The notes: generated from the sequence alone by a model not told the origin. 64,000 bases of DNA from Neocallimastix lanati (nom. inval.) (GCA_016946835.1 JACVTC010000112.1:474501-538500); one strand, 5' to 3'. Positions 10,168-23,481 are shown, counted from the stretch's first letter. Translations and numbers: made by a program.

Positions 10168-12780
10168 ATGAAAGCGTTCATTTTATCCTTTATTTTATTA
10201 GAAAGTATATGTGTACTTTCTCAAAATTGTAGTCCACCCTTTTTCCAATGTGGAGGGTAATTATTAATATGTTTTGTAAATATAATAAAATTCAAAAAAA
10301 AAAAAAATTTTTTTATATAATTTTATTATAAAATTTATTAAAAAAATAAAAAATATAATATAAATAAATAAATAAAAAAATAATATAAAATTCAAAATAG
10401 TAAACATTGGACTGGTGCAACATGTTGTGAAGAAGGTTATGAATGTAAAATATTTAATGAATGGTATTCCCAATGTGTTGAATCAGAAAATGTAAATAAA
10501 AATGATGTTACTGATAATTTTGTCCAAAATACTAATAATATAGTTGAAAACGCTGATAATATTGTTGAAAATGCTGATAATATAGTTGAAAATGATGATA
10601 ATATAGTTGAAAACGCTGATAATATAATTGAAAATACTGATATCCCTCAAAGTAACGCAGCAAATCCTGTGATGGAATATACTGATACTTCATCTAGTGG
10701 TAATGTTATTGGTTATGCTTCAATGAATGGTGGAACTACTGGTGGTCAAGGTGGCCAAACTATTACTGTTTCTAATCAGTCGGAATTAGAAACTGCTTTA
10801 AAGGGTGATTCTGCTAAAATTATAAAAATTAATGGTATAATTAAACTTTCTGCTGAATTAAATGTAGGTTCAAATACTTCTCTTATTGGCGCTAACAACA
10901 ATTCAGGAATTACTGGTGCTGGTCTTAAAATTAAAAATGCTAAAAATATCATTATTCAAAACCTTAAATTTAGTTTCTGTTTAGGTTCTAACAAAGATTG
11001 TATTAATGCTACAAAATCTACAAATATTTGGGTTGATCATTGTGAATTCTTCAACGATCGTAATAATGGTAAAGATTATTATGATGGATTAGTTGATTTC
11101 ACTCACGCCTGTGATTATATTACTGTTTCATGGTGTTTCCTTCATGATCACTACAAAGCTTCTTTAGTTGGACACAGCGATAGTAATGGTAGTGAAGATA
11201 CTGGTAAATTACATATTACTTATCATCATAACTACTTTAAGAACATTGGTTCTCGTCTTCCATCTCTTCGTTTTGGTACCGGTCACGTTTTCAACAATGT
11301 TTATGAAAACATTGAAGCTTCTTCAGTAAATGTTCGTATGGGAGCTCAAGCTTTAGTTGAAAGTAATATTTTCAAAAATGCCAATAAACCAATTTCCACT
11401 AATCTTGATTCTAAAGAAGAAGGATTAGTTGTTGAACGTAATAATGATTTTGGTACTACTGCTAATACCAACTCTATCACTAAGAAAGGTAATCTTTCCA
11501 CTGTTCCATATCAATATTCAGCTGATAATGTTAGTAATATTTACATGGCTGTAGTTAGTGGTGCAGGCGTTGGAGGTGGTTCTAACGCACCTTCATCAAA
11601 TTCTGCTCCTGTCGTTTCAAATGAAAACAATAACAACATGAATAATAATAATCAATGGAATAATAATGATTGGAATAATAATTGGACTAATGATCGATCA
11701 AGCAACAATAATAATAATAATGATTGGAATAGTTGGGCTGGTAATAATAACAGTAATAATGCCAATAATCAATGGAATGCTAACAGCAACAACAACAACA
11801 ACAATAATAATAATGAAAATGAAAACACTCAAAATAATAATATTCAAGCTTTTGATGTCCCAATTACCAATAGTAATCAAAATTCTTCCTCATCATCTAG
11901 TGGCAACGTTATTGGCTATGCTTCAATGAATGGTGGAACTACTGGTGGTCAAGGTGGCCAAACTATTACTGTTTCTAATCAGTCGGAATTAGAAGCTGCT
12001 TTAAAGGGTGATTCTGCTAAAATTATAAAAATTAATGGTATAATTAAACTTTCTGCTGAATTAAATGTAGGTTCAAATACTTCTCTTATTGGCGCTAACA
12101 ACAATTCAGGAATTACTGGTGCTGGTCTTAAAATTAAAAATGCTAAAAATATCATTATTCAAAACCTTAAATTTAGTTTCTGTTTAGGTTCTAACAAAGA
12201 TTGTATTAATGCTACAAAATCTACAAATATTTGGGTTGATCATTGTGAATTTTTCAACGATCGTAATAATGGTAAAGATTATTATGATGGATTAGTTGAT
12301 TTCACTCACGCCTGTGATTATATTACTGTTTCATGGTGTTTCCTTCATGATCACTACAAAGCTTCTTTAGTTGGACACAGTGATAGTAATGGTAGTGAAG
12401 ATACTGGTAAATTACATATTACTTATCATCATAACTACTTTAAGAACATTGGATCTCGTCTTCCATCTCTTCGTTTTGGTACCGGTCACGTTTTCAACAA
12501 TGTTTATGAAAACATTGAAGCTTCTTCAGTAAATGTTCGTATGGGAGCTCAAGCTTTAGTTGAAAATAATATTTTCAAAAATGCCAATAAACCAATTTCC
12601 ACTAATCTTGATTCTAAAGAAGAAGGATTAGTTGTTGAACGTAATAATGATTTTGGTACTACTGCTAATACCAACTCTATCACTAAGAAAGGTAATCTTT
12701 CCACTGTTCCATACCAATACTCAGCTGATAATGTTAACAGTGTATATAGTGCTGTTACTAGTGGGGCAGGTCCAAAATAA
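10168..12780 (+). CDS. Secreted CBM1 protein with two PL1 pectate lyase domains (paralog)
   Basis: Exons 10168-10256 and 10401-12780 give 822 residues. Order: signal peptide (ends about SICVLSQ); CBM1 (PPFFQCGG, HWTGATCC, NEWYSQCV); a spacer with repeated N-I-V-E-N-A-D units; PL1 domain 1 (about 130-418); an Asn/Ser/Trp-rich linker; PL1 domain 2 (about 532-822). The catalytic motifs match the upstream gene, and its two domains differ from each other at only a handful of residues. Function as above: calcium-dependent trans-elimination of pectate outside the cell. The architecture equals the upstream gene except that the VNEP linker is absent, so the pair arose by whole-gene duplication after, or together with, domain duplication. 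The intron occupies the same codon of CBM1 with phase 2. Confidence 0.93.
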
Positions 12781-13354
12781 TTCATATAAAATTTAAGGCT
12801 ATTTATTTTTCCTTTATATATTTATTATAATCATTATAATTTTAACATGGTCATACGTGATTATATAATAATATAACATAATGAAACTGTTAATTTATTA
12901 ATTAAAAATTATTTAATATTATTTAATTTATTTAAAATTAAAAATATATACCATAATGTATTAATGAATAAACATTATCATTAGTATTAATAAAAAAAAA
13001 TTTTTTATATTAAATAATAAAAATAATATATATAATACCCAAAAATATTTCTTACGAAATTACAAATATTATAAAAATTCATTATTTAATATAATTAATT
13101 CTGAAATTACCAAATTGTTTTTTAGAAAGATAAAAAAAAAAAAAAAAAAAAAAAAAGTAGAATAAAAATTATCGAAGGGATAATTTCATTATTTAAATTT
13201 ATAATTAATTTTGAAATTATCAAATAATCGATTAGAAGGATAAGAAAAAAAAAAAAAAAAAGTAGAATAAGAATTATTAATGGGAAAATTTCATTATTAA
13301 AATATTTAAATTTATAATTAATTTTAAAATTTTCAATTATTTGATTAGAAAGAG

Positions 13355-13394
<40 letters not shown>

Positions 13395-13645
13395 CAATAG
13401 TAATAATAATTTCAATAATAATAATTATTTTTAATGGAAATATTAGTTACTAACATCAAAAAAAAAAAAAAAAACATATATATATAGAATAAAAAGGGAT
13501 AAAAAAATTATTGAAAAGCTGATAAGGGTTAAAATTAAAGTATTAATTTTTTCATTTTCTATATCTTTATTAAAATTTTATATATTTATATGTATGGATA
13601 TATTCTTTTTAACACATTTTTAACCTATATACATATTTTCTATAA

Positions 13646-13681
<36 letters not shown>

Positions 13682-14168
13682 TATACGTAAAGTTAATATT
13701 ACTATTTCATTTATTATTCATTTTTATTTTGATATATATTAAATAACATTAAAATAACAAATTATGAATAAATTAGATATACTCTTATAAATATGCAAAG
13801 AATAAATAATTTTATTTTTGTTTTATTTAATTTTATTTTACTTTATTTTACTTTATTTAATTTATATATATATATAAGTTTATATTGTAATATACAAATT
13901 TTTTAATTTAGTACATTACAATAAAAGTATTTAATAAATAACTCTATTTAATATATATTATTATATTTTTAATATAAATAATATATTTTTACTTTAAATT
14001 AGTTTTATAATTATTATTTTCTATTTATTTCTATTTTATTTTTATGTATACTTCTGTTGTCTAAAATAATATCTGTAATAGGTATATATATATATATTCT
14101 TTATAAATTTATATTAATTGAAGTTTTATTTTATTTTATTTTAATTTTTTTTTTTTTTTTTAAAAAAT
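12781..14168. other. Convergent intergenic region
   Basis: Lies between the 3' ends of the second pectate lyase (+) and the esterase (-). It holds three diverged copies of a motif of about 80-100 bp ending in long A runs (13131-13156, 13244-13261, 13354-13391), each preceded by TAATTTTGAAAT or TAATTTTAAAAT and GATTAGAA-like sequence, plus an (AT)n tract at 13650-13678. No coding exon. Confidence 0.55.
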
Positions 14169-15335
14169 TTATTTTATATAATCTGGATTAGAAATAAGAA
14201 ATTCTTCTTTAGATGGTGCTTCATCATCAATGACATAATCAGAAATTTCTGGAATTTCGAGTTCTTTAATTCCTCTTGTTATCAAGTAAGCATTATACAT
14301 AGCACCCCAAATATTTGTATGAGTATTATCAACAGTAGCTGGATCATCAGTTACCCAAGCATTTAAATAAACGGTGTTTTCTATACCCATTGAATCATGT
14401 AATGCCTTAGTTTTGACAGTCATATCTATAACAGGAATGTTGAATTCCTTACCTAAATCACGAATGACTTGTGGATAATTACCACCTTCATAACCATCTT
14501 TTTCTTCAGTAATATGTAATCTTTCATCTGTCCAATAACCTTTATTTGGTCTACGTACAATTGGAGTAGCAAGAATTACATGAACACCCTTTTCCATTGC
14601 AATTTTAATATAATTTTCATAGAGGGAATTAGCAAAAGATCCTGGAACAGTGTAATTTCCATTTGGATTAGTGTAACGTCTTTCATCACGTTTCTGATCA
14701 TTGTGACCAAAACCAATAGTTAAATAATCACCAGCTTTCATTCCATTTAATAATATTTGATAATTATCTAGTGTTGTAAAACTCTTAGAGCTTTCACCAG
14801 AGAAAGCTAAATTATTAATAGTAACATATTCATTCATATACTTGTCAAGTTGAGTACCATAACCATATCTTGGATAATAATATGTATCATTAAATGAACT
14901 GACAGTAGAATCACCAACGGTCCAAATAGTAATTGGCTTAATTTCATAGACTACTGTATCAGTTGAATCAACTTCGCTTTCAGTTAATGATGATTCATCG
15001 CCTTCTGAATATAAATTACATTCTGAATACCATTCATTTACTTTTTGACATTTATATCCCGTTTCACAACAAGTTACACCTGCCCAATTTTTACTATATA
15101 ATGAAATTTTAAAATTTTTAAATAATAAATTCAAATTTTAAATAATATATTATTACTATCAATATTATTGTGAATGATAAAATAAATATTATATGATTTA
15201 GATATTAAAATACTTTCTATTATATATGTATTTTACTATTTACCCTCCACATTGGGAATTAACTTTGTTACAATTTTTAGAAAAAACTGAAACAATATTT
15301 AATAAAGCTATAAAAATATTTGATGATATTTTCAT
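14169..15335 (-). CDS. Secreted CBM1 rhamnogalacturonan acetylesterase-like SGNH hydrolase (CE12)
   Basis: Exons 15335-15244 and 15093-14169 give 338 residues. Order: signal peptide (MKISSNIFIALLNIVSVFS), CBM1 (QCGG, NWAGVTCC, NEWYSECN), an acidic Ser/Glu/Asp linker, then an SGNH/GDSL hydrolase. Visible blocks: WTVGDSTVSSF (nucleophile Ser about residue 93), LAFSGESS (Gly block), IGFGHND (Asn about 162) and DNTHTN (catalytic Asp about 286 and His about 289). The YPRYGYG tract after the nucleophile is typical of rhamnogalacturonan acetylesterases of CE12. It would remove acetyl groups from rhamnogalacturonan and so open pectin to the neighbouring lyases. The intron splits the same CBM1 codon, phase 2, as in both PL1 genes. 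A different SGNH esterase specificity is possible. Confidence 0.88.
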
Positions 15336-16599
15336 TTCTATTATTTTATTTTGCTAATAATATTTTAATATTTAACTTTATGAAAAAAAAATTTAAAATT
15401 AATGAAAATTCTTTTTATTTATACTTTATTTTTTTTTTTTTTAGTTAATATACAAGCGGCTAAGTTTTATTATTAATTTTTTTTTTTATAAAAAAAACAC
15501 AAGGAGAAGTATTACTATGAAATTATCATTTATAAAATTTTTTTGATAAATTAAAAAAGTATTATATAGTAAATCATATATAAATTAAATTCCTTATAAA
15601 GAAAATTCTATATTAAAAAAATTATATTAAAAAAAAAAAGAATTATATTAAAAAAAAATTATATTAAAAATAGTTTAATTAAACTTTTTTTTTCTTATAT
15701 TTCTTATAATTTATTATAAAAAACAAAGTTTGAACTAATATATTATTATTCAAACTTTATAAATTAATTTTACCAACGACTATATTTACTCTTTTAAGTT
15801 TATTATTAAATAATAAAATAAAAATAAATAATTTAAATATATTTAAGTTTTATATAATTATAAATATATTAATAATATTAGTATAATAAGATTAATGTAA
15901 TAATATAACATAAAATATGGCGTATAGCAATAAAATATTTAAATAACCCTATATTATAATCTTATATTAATACATGAATTTTAATTTGATAAAAAAAAAT
16001 ATATATATATATATACATCTTACAATAATATTAATATATAAAATAAAGGAATTATAAAAGAATAAAATTGAAATTGATCAATTTTTGTTACTAATTAAAA
16101 TTTTTTTTTTTTTACAAAATAGTTTCCATTTAAATTTTTTATACTAGATTGCATAAAATATCTAAAAAAATGTTAAAAAAAAAATTTTTTTTTTCTTTAA
16201 TAGGTAATAAAGGTTTGTGTGATAAAACGTTTCAAACTATTTTATTATCAGGAATAATATCATAATAAAATATTATTATTTTCATATTTAATAAAAAAAA
16301 TATTATTATTTTCATATTTAATAAAAAAAAGGATGAAAATAATTTTATAATTATTTCATATGGAATATTTAATTAATGATTTATAGAGTATTTTAAATTT
16401 GGAATAAATTATTTTATATAATAATGTATATTAATATAATCTTTTTTTTTTTTTTTTTTTCAAAAGTGTTTAATTATTAAATTAATAATGAAATATACAC
16501 TTTTTATTTTTTCAAATTAATAATGAATAACATATTTTAATATTAAATAAAACAAAATTCTAAAAGAAAATACAAATATTTTTATTATTTATAATCAAT

Positions 16600-16630
<31 letters not shown>

Positions 16631-18596
16631 ATATAAATAAATTATGAATTGCCAATAATAAAGCTTGATAAAACATAAACAATATTATTTATTTATTTAT
16701 TTATATATTATTTATTTATCTATTATTTATTATATAATATATAATATATAATATATAATATATAATATATAATATATATTATTTATTATTTCTGCTTTAT
16801 TAATTATATCGGTTGTTCTTACTAATAATATATAAAAATTTTTTTCTAGAAAAAAGATACATATTAGGTGATTCATTATTAAAACAATAGCAATTTGGAT
16901 TTTGTATAAAAAAAAAAAAAAAAATAAAGTGATATAAAATTGAATAAATATCAAAATATTAATCAATAGTTCTAATATAATAAAATAAAATATAGATATT
17001 CAGTGATAAAAAATGGTACTTAGGATGTTTCCCATCTTTATCAAAAATATTAAATAAAATTATTTAAAAGAAAACAATTAAATTCATTAAATAAAAACAA
17101 ATTTATTTTATAACCTTATACGTTATTAATTATTTATTATGAAATTTTATAAAACTAATTCTTAAAGGTAAATAATAAACCTCTAATAACTTCCTAATTT
17201 TACAGCCTAATTAGTAAAATCTTTAAACATTCTTTTTATTATTATCTAATTTTACTGGACAATTATTAGCATTTTATTAAATAAATATTTTATATTTATA
17301 CTAATTATCTAAATTAAAGTAATTTCCTATAAACAATAAGTTTTACTAAAGCATTTAACATTTCTGAACAATTACATTTTACAAGTTATTTTTATATTTT
17401 TATTAATATAATTTTTTTTACTGTGTAATTATTTAATAATTTTATGCTTAATAATCTATATAATTTTAAGGTATTTAATTTATTATTATTCAAAGTTTCA
17501 TTCTATATCATTAGATTATTCTTAATTATTACCAACAAATTCACATACAAAGTTTCATTTTTGTATTGAATATTTATGTACTTTGTTTTTGTTTTTGTTT
17601 TGTTTTTTTGTTTATTTTTATTTATGCATCATTTAATAATTAATTATAATTTATATCAAAGGAAATTTAATATTAATAAAGTTTTTATTTTATTATATTT
17701 TATTTTAAATTATTGTGTAATTAATTTATTTATTATGTAACACAGAAAAATGATAAAGTACTCCTGGTTCAGTGTCTCTTGTTGGGAGAAGTTTTATTCA
17801 TGTGATTTTATTTTAATTATTTTTATTTATTTATTATTTAAAGGTTATTAAAAATTATTTAATACATGTATTTATTTATTAATTTGAAAATATAAAAGAA
17901 ATTGGAAAGTAAAATTGGCATAAAACATTTGCAGAGAATAATTATAAAGAATTATTCTTACTTTTATATTTAGAATTCACAATAATCTATTTAATTAATT
18001 AATTATTATGATAAATTTTAAGTATTTAAAGTATTTTATATAATAGAATAAAATAAAATATAAAATATTAAAATAAAGTATTCATAAAATAATAATATTT
18101 TTAGAAATTTACTATAATTAATAAAATATAAAATGTTAATATAAAATAATAATTATTAAAAATAATTAAAAATAAAATAAAATAAAATAAATATCAATAT
18201 AAAATAATATAAAAATAATAAAAAGAAATTTATAAATTATTTTAATTTTAACATAACATAAAATTTATGTAATAAATTTTATATTTGCATTAATTTTTAT
18301 GTTCTTTCATAATTTTTTGTCTTTACATAATTTTAGTTTTATCATGTAATTTTTAATCACATTTAATTTATATCACAAAGTTGCAAATGGGGGAGATGCA
18401 TTTCGAAAAATTTCATTTCGGAAAGTTTCATTTCGGAAAATTTAATGCTGTAAAACCTTCATTATTTCAAAGAATTAGAAATCTTTCTTTTTCTTTTTTC
18501 CAACATTACTTCTGAATAAAAAGATTAATTTTGAAAAGTCTACATATTAGGAATAAATAAAACTCTAGTCCATCCATCAAGGACATTAACACTACT
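15336..18596. other. Long AT-rich intergenic region
   Basis: Mostly AT-rich. Recognisable items: an (AT)n tract at about 15998-16014, a tandem 30-mer-like duplication at 16263-16330, (ATATA)n repeats at 16731-16780, and three near copies of TTTCATTTCGGAAA at about 18395-18441. A small GC bump at 17755-17800 has a weak hairpin. No coding exon supported. Confidence 0.5.
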
Positions 18597-19013
18597 TAAT
18601 ATAAAGAAGCATTATTTTTGATATTAACATCAATTATAGGATACTTTAATAATATTTCGACTATTGATTTATTTCCCTTCAATGTTGCACAGACCAATAT
18701 TGTGTTTCCATTATTAAGTTGCATATTTACATCGATATCTTTTTATTTCAATAAATAATTAACTTTTGCTACTTCTCCTTTTTCTGTTGCACATATCAAT
18801 GCTGTAGCTCCATTAACACCTTGGGAGTTAACGTTAATATTTCTTTTGATTTAATAACAGGTCAACTACTTTATGATACCCATTAGTTATGGCAAATTCC
18901 AATGGGGTAAATCCATTTTTATTTTGGATATTGAAATCGGCATTCCATTTTAGCAATAACTGAATTATTTTATCATGTCCTTTATATGCAGCACACATTA
19001 ATGGCGTACTCAT
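18597..19013 (-). pseudogene. Ankyrin-repeat pseudogene fragment
   Basis: Reading down from ATG at 19013: MSTPLMCAAYKGHDKIIQ, NGFTPLEFAITNGYHKVV, then a frameshift after the LLLNQK region; in the next frame GATALICATEKGEVAKV, an in-frame TAA after NYLLK, then NGNTILVCATLKGNKSIVEI, and a stop at 18597. These are three to four ankyrin repeats (TPLxxAxxxGHxxxVxxLL). One frameshift and one stop mean it no longer makes a full protein. Anaerobic fungi carry many ankyrin genes, so this is probably a broken member or a fragment of one. Confidence 0.85.
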
Positions 19014-19609
19014 TTACTTTTTTATTCTAACTTTATTTATTTATATATAATTAAAATTTTAAAATTTTAATTAATTTAAAATAAAATAATTTAATATAAA
19101 ACAGATAAATAACAAATAAAATGTAGAAAAATATATATATATATATATATAAGAAAAATATACATATTTCTATTTAATTAATGATAAATTATAATATCAA
19201 TGTTATTTTATAAAAAATAATAAATTCACTATGAAACAAATAATGTAGATTAAAAATTATATAATTGTAAAGAGGTTAAATATGAAGAGGTTAAATATTA
19301 AGTAAAACTTTATAATAAATATCTGCTATAAAAAACTTTAAAAAAAAAAAATATTTAAGAGAATTTATGTATATTATAAATTATTATATAAATCGATAAT
19401 GCTTTCAATATAAGTTTTTAGTTATGCTTTAATATTATATCTAGCTTTTTGTCTATTATTTAATTAATTATTTTATATTTCTATATTTATTATTTATTTT
19501 TTATTTTTTTTTTTTATTTTTTTTTTTTTTTTTTTTGGAATTTGTTAGAAAATTAGTATTTATAGTTATAATTTAATTTACATTATAATTAGTATTTTTT
19601 ATTTTATTA

Positions 19610-19655
<46 letters not shown>

Positions 19656-20025
19656 ATACAACTTCTATTATAATTTTTAAATATTAAATAGTTTATTATA
19701 TATAAATAGGATATATTATAATAATATATAGTTTATATAGTTCATGAATATAGTTTCAAAAAAATTTTTTTTTTTTATTTTTATAAGCCTCTTTTATATA
19801 GTTAATATAAAAACATGTATTTAATGTATTGAAATATGTATGATCTATCAAATATTTTTTATAGTATTAAATTATGTATTCTTAAAAAATAAGCTTCTTG
19901 CTTCAAATAAATAACGTTAGTAAATAAACAAGTATTGAGATTTTTATCAGAATTTAACTAATTTATTGGAAATGAACTTCTTTTCCAAATAGTTTACTTA
20001 TTTGATTATATATATATATATTTTT
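19014..20025. other. AT-rich intergenic, no gene seen
   Basis: Contains (AT)n at 19130-19150 and long T runs at 19522-19536 and 19611-19654. Nothing coding. Confidence 0.55.
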
Positions 20026-20440
20026 TAGACAGGGAAGAGAATACACTTCCATAAATTTATTAATTTTATTATGAAAAATACATGTAGGTGAAAAGTACAT
20101 TTGAAATTAAAAATAAAAATAAATGTTAAAAAAATAAAAAAAACAAAAAGCTCAAAAATACTTTGTATTTCGGCAAGTTGTACTATGCGGGGAATTTTCC
20201 TTTCCTAACAAATAAAAAAATAATAAAACCTAGAAGTTTCATCTTTAAAATAGATAGTGTGGTATCCACTAACCTCTCCCCAGATTCATCATTTATTGAA
20301 CTACTAAGGCGAGACTCACCTTTCGTAGAAATAGATGATGATCCTGTATTATCATTATGCCTTATCAGTACGACGTCGACGCTCTTGGTTAAGTTTGGTG
20401 TTTTGGAATTATATATTAATTTAACTCAATAATGATCATA
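20026..20440 (-). mobile_element. LINE-like 3' end, copy 1 (reverse orientation)
   Basis: The segment 20026-20197 recurs in opposite orientation at 40916-41073, sharing AGACAGGGAAGAGAATA, ACATGTAGGTGAAAAGTACA and TTTCGGCAAGTTGTACTATG with only minor differences. Read on the minus strand, the shared unit ends in GTCTA followed by A-rich sequence. This copy extends further upstream (to about 20400) and has an open minus frame ending at TAG 20183 with a hydrophilic Ser/Gly-rich stretch (GSSSISTKGESRLSSS). A shared 3' part with variable 5' length and an A tail is the pattern of 5'-truncated non-LTR retrotransposons. An alternative reading on the plus strand (from TTG 20163, YFGKLYYAG) is also open for 89 codons. 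Confidence 0.55.
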
Positions 20441-20711
20441 ATATTTTGTTGAAAAAAAATCTTGCATAAAAAAGTAGAGTTTATTGCATGTAGAATTAAA
20501 TATCTATATATATATATATGTGTGTGTGTGTAATTTTTATTTTTATTTTAATTTTTTTTTTTTTTTTTTTTTGCTTTTATAAAAGTAGATAATATATAAT
20601 ACATATATTATATAATTAATCAATAATTTAAAATAATAATATAAATTTTGTTATTTTATAATTTTTTTTATTGTTATTTTACAATACATTTTATTATTAT
20701 TATTATTATTA

Positions 20712-20809
<98 letters not shown>

Positions 20810-20852
20810 TTTGTAACTGCTATTGTTGTTATTATTGTTTATCAATTTATCT

Positions 20853-20888
<36 letters not shown>

Positions 20889-20894
20889 TATTCA

Positions 20895-20939
<45 letters not shown>

Positions 20940-21297
20940 TTATATATATATGTTATTTTTTTTTTTTTTAAATATATCAAAATTTTCTTTATCAAATATA
21001 TATATATATATATTTATTATTATAAAAATATTTTTAAGAAATATAATTTTGATTCATTAATATAATTGATAAAAAAAAAAAAAACTTTAAAAATTGTATT
21101 TTTTAAGTAAAATAATACATCTATAATAGATTTTTATTGCAATACTTTTTATATTTATTAAAGATTAAATATATGTTAAATAAAATGAAATAAAAAATTT
21201 TTTATTTTTTATTTTTTTTTTTATTTTTATTTATTTTATTTAATTCTTTATTTATTTATTTATTTATTTTTAAATATTATCTTTAAACCTATGTTCT

Positions 21298-21333
<36 letters not shown>

Positions 21334-21358
21334 AAATAAATATATAATAAAAGAAAAA
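20441..21358. other. Simple-repeat-rich intergenic
   Basis: Holds (TTA)n at 20690-20808, (TTTA)n at 20855-20888, a T run at 20897-20934, and T runs at 21300-21329. Reading frames here are poly-Ile, poly-Tyr and poly-Asn artefacts. Confidence 0.7.
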
Positions 21359-22283
21359 TTAATAATAAAATTCAACACGTTCGCCTAATCTTCCAAATGC
21401 ATTCACCAATTTGCGACCCTTATTTGGATTATCAACTCTTCTTTCGGTATCATTTTCATCAGGAATACCAAAATCTTGAATAATACGAAGTCTTCTGGCA
21501 ACTTCTTCGTGCATACGATACATTTTTGGAGTTGGTCCAAGTTTTCTACTGGCTACTCTTCTTTCTTCAAATAATCCAAGACGACAATCTCTACTTTCTT
21601 CAAATGGAACATGCTTACCTACAACAACAGCAACAGCTTGTTTACCATAATTTTCTGCAATTTTTCTTTCATTAAACCATGATACAACTCTTTTTCCGAA
21701 ATTCTTTTTACCTACTAAATTGTTAAATGATATTAAACCAACAATTGGTTCTATCTCGAAGTTTGGCAAAAAATCTTCTGAAAATTTTAAATGAAAATCG
21801 TTTTCTTCTGAGGCTGTTGATGTAACAGTTGTAGAAGATGTAGAAGATGTAGAAGATGTAGAAGATGAAGAAGATGAAGAAGATGTAGTAGGTGTAGTAG
21901 AAGTGGATGGTTTTGTATCACTTTTGGTATCCTTTGATTTTTCTATTTATATTTTTATATATACATATATATATAATGTATTAATTAACTTAATAAATAA
22001 TAAATTAAATTATTTATGATGTTCTTTTTTCTTATTCTACAACATTAATTAATTTAAATAAAAAAATAATCTTTGGTATTATTATTATTTATCATTATTA
22101 TTTATTATTGTTGTTATTGTTATTATTATTATTATTTATTATTGTTGTTGTTATTATTATTATTATTATTTATTATTGTTGTTATTGTTATTATTATTAT
22201 TATTTATTATTGTTGTTGTTATTATTATTATTATTATTTATTATTGTTGTTGTCGTTATTATTATTATTATTATTATTTATCA

Positions 22284-22316
<33 letters not shown>

Positions 22317-23423
22317 TATCATTATTTATTGTTGTTGTCATTATTATTATTATTATTACCAGAAATTGATTTAAAATAATTTACAAATTTAAAATAATTT
22401 ACAAATTATTTTTAAATAATTCATATTACTTTATAATAAACATTTACCTTCATTTTTATTTTTTCTAAAATTTAATAAACCTTTTCTCTTTTCTTCCTTT
22501 TTAACAGGTTTTGGTTGAATTACTGGTTTTTTCTTTTTATTTATTATATTTATATCTTTTATATATTCTTTTGGAGGTTCTGAAAGGAAACCTTGATTTA
22601 TGCCTTCTAACATTTCTCTATAAGAAGCTCTTCCAAAAGCAATTAAATCCTCAGTAAATGATATCTGTGGTTGAACGGGTATGTCTATTGGTAATTTATA
22701 CAGTGAAGGATCTGCTTCTTCCTGTTTTCTTTTATGTACTAAATTTATTATTTTATTTCTTACACCACCATCAATTCTTGAATCAATAAATTCATAATCT
22801 AGTGCTGCAGCCTCAAATACTTTTATTAGTAATTTTTAATAATTATTATTTTTTTATTTAAATCATTTACATTTATTGTTATTTAATGTATAATATTATA
22901 ATAAATAATAAATAATGTGAAATAAATATAATTAAACCGAGCAATTATTATTATTATTATTATTATTTCGGTATATAATAAAAAATTATATAATATGTCA
23001 TATACATATAAATAATTAAAAAAAAAAGTAATTTAAATTAGTTATTAACATATTTTATATAATTAATAATTAAAAATAATAATAATAATAATAAATATAT
23101 ATATTTGTTATATAAATAAATGAAGGAGAAAAAACATTACTTGGTTCAACGTATTCTTCAAAATGTACTTTTAATTTTCTTAATGATGTTCCCATTGGAG
23201 CAGCCATACAAACCATAACTTTTCTTGGACGGGTATCAGATTCAATAGGTCTGCTTGCATAAAATGAAACTTGGTTCATTAATCTTTTTTGAATTTTTTT
23301 TTTTTCTTGCTTATCATAGTATATAGCCGAAGCTACCATTCCACTACATCCCATGAAAATAAGCCATGGTTTAGAAGGTATTTTTGATTTTACTTTTTTT
23401 GCAAATTTATCAAAAGAAGACAT
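21359..23423 (-). CDS. TIM54: TIM54, inner-membrane translocase (TIM22 complex) subunit
   Basis: Exons 23423-23141, 22819-22448 and 21942-21359, introns both phase 1, give 412 residues (yeast Tim54 is somewhat longer). The N-terminus MSSFDKFAKKVKSKIPSKPW leads into one membrane segment (about 20-36), then KQEKKKIQKRL, RPRKVMVCMAAPMG and HFEEYVEPIFEAAALDYEFI, which is the conserved Tim54 front half. A Ser/Thr-rich low-complexity tract begins exon 3; the C-terminal part (IVGLISFNNLVGKKNFGKR, FEERRVASRKLGPTPKMY) also fits the family. Tim54 supports insertion of carrier proteins into the mitochondrial inner membrane with Tim22. If the organism is an anaerobic gut fungus it would act in the hydrogenosome membrane. 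Intron 2 contains imperfect (TTATTATTG)n repeats. Confidence 0.85.
22073..22362. repeat. Imperfect TTA/TTG trinucleotide array in TIM54 intron 2
   Basis: TTA units with interspersed TTGTTG blocks in a higher-order pattern (TTATTATTGTTGTTATTGTTA-like) fill most of the second intron. On the coding strand this is the same AAT/CAA flavour as the Asn-coding tracts elsewhere. Confidence 0.85.
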
Positions 23424-23450
23424 TTTGATTTAATATTGTTAAAAAAAATT

Positions 23451-23481
<31 letters not shown>

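Noticed and set aside
20648-21060. Poly-Ile/Tyr/Phe frames resembling membrane proteins
   Set aside because: Made of microsatellite and T runs, with no complex sequence or splice context.
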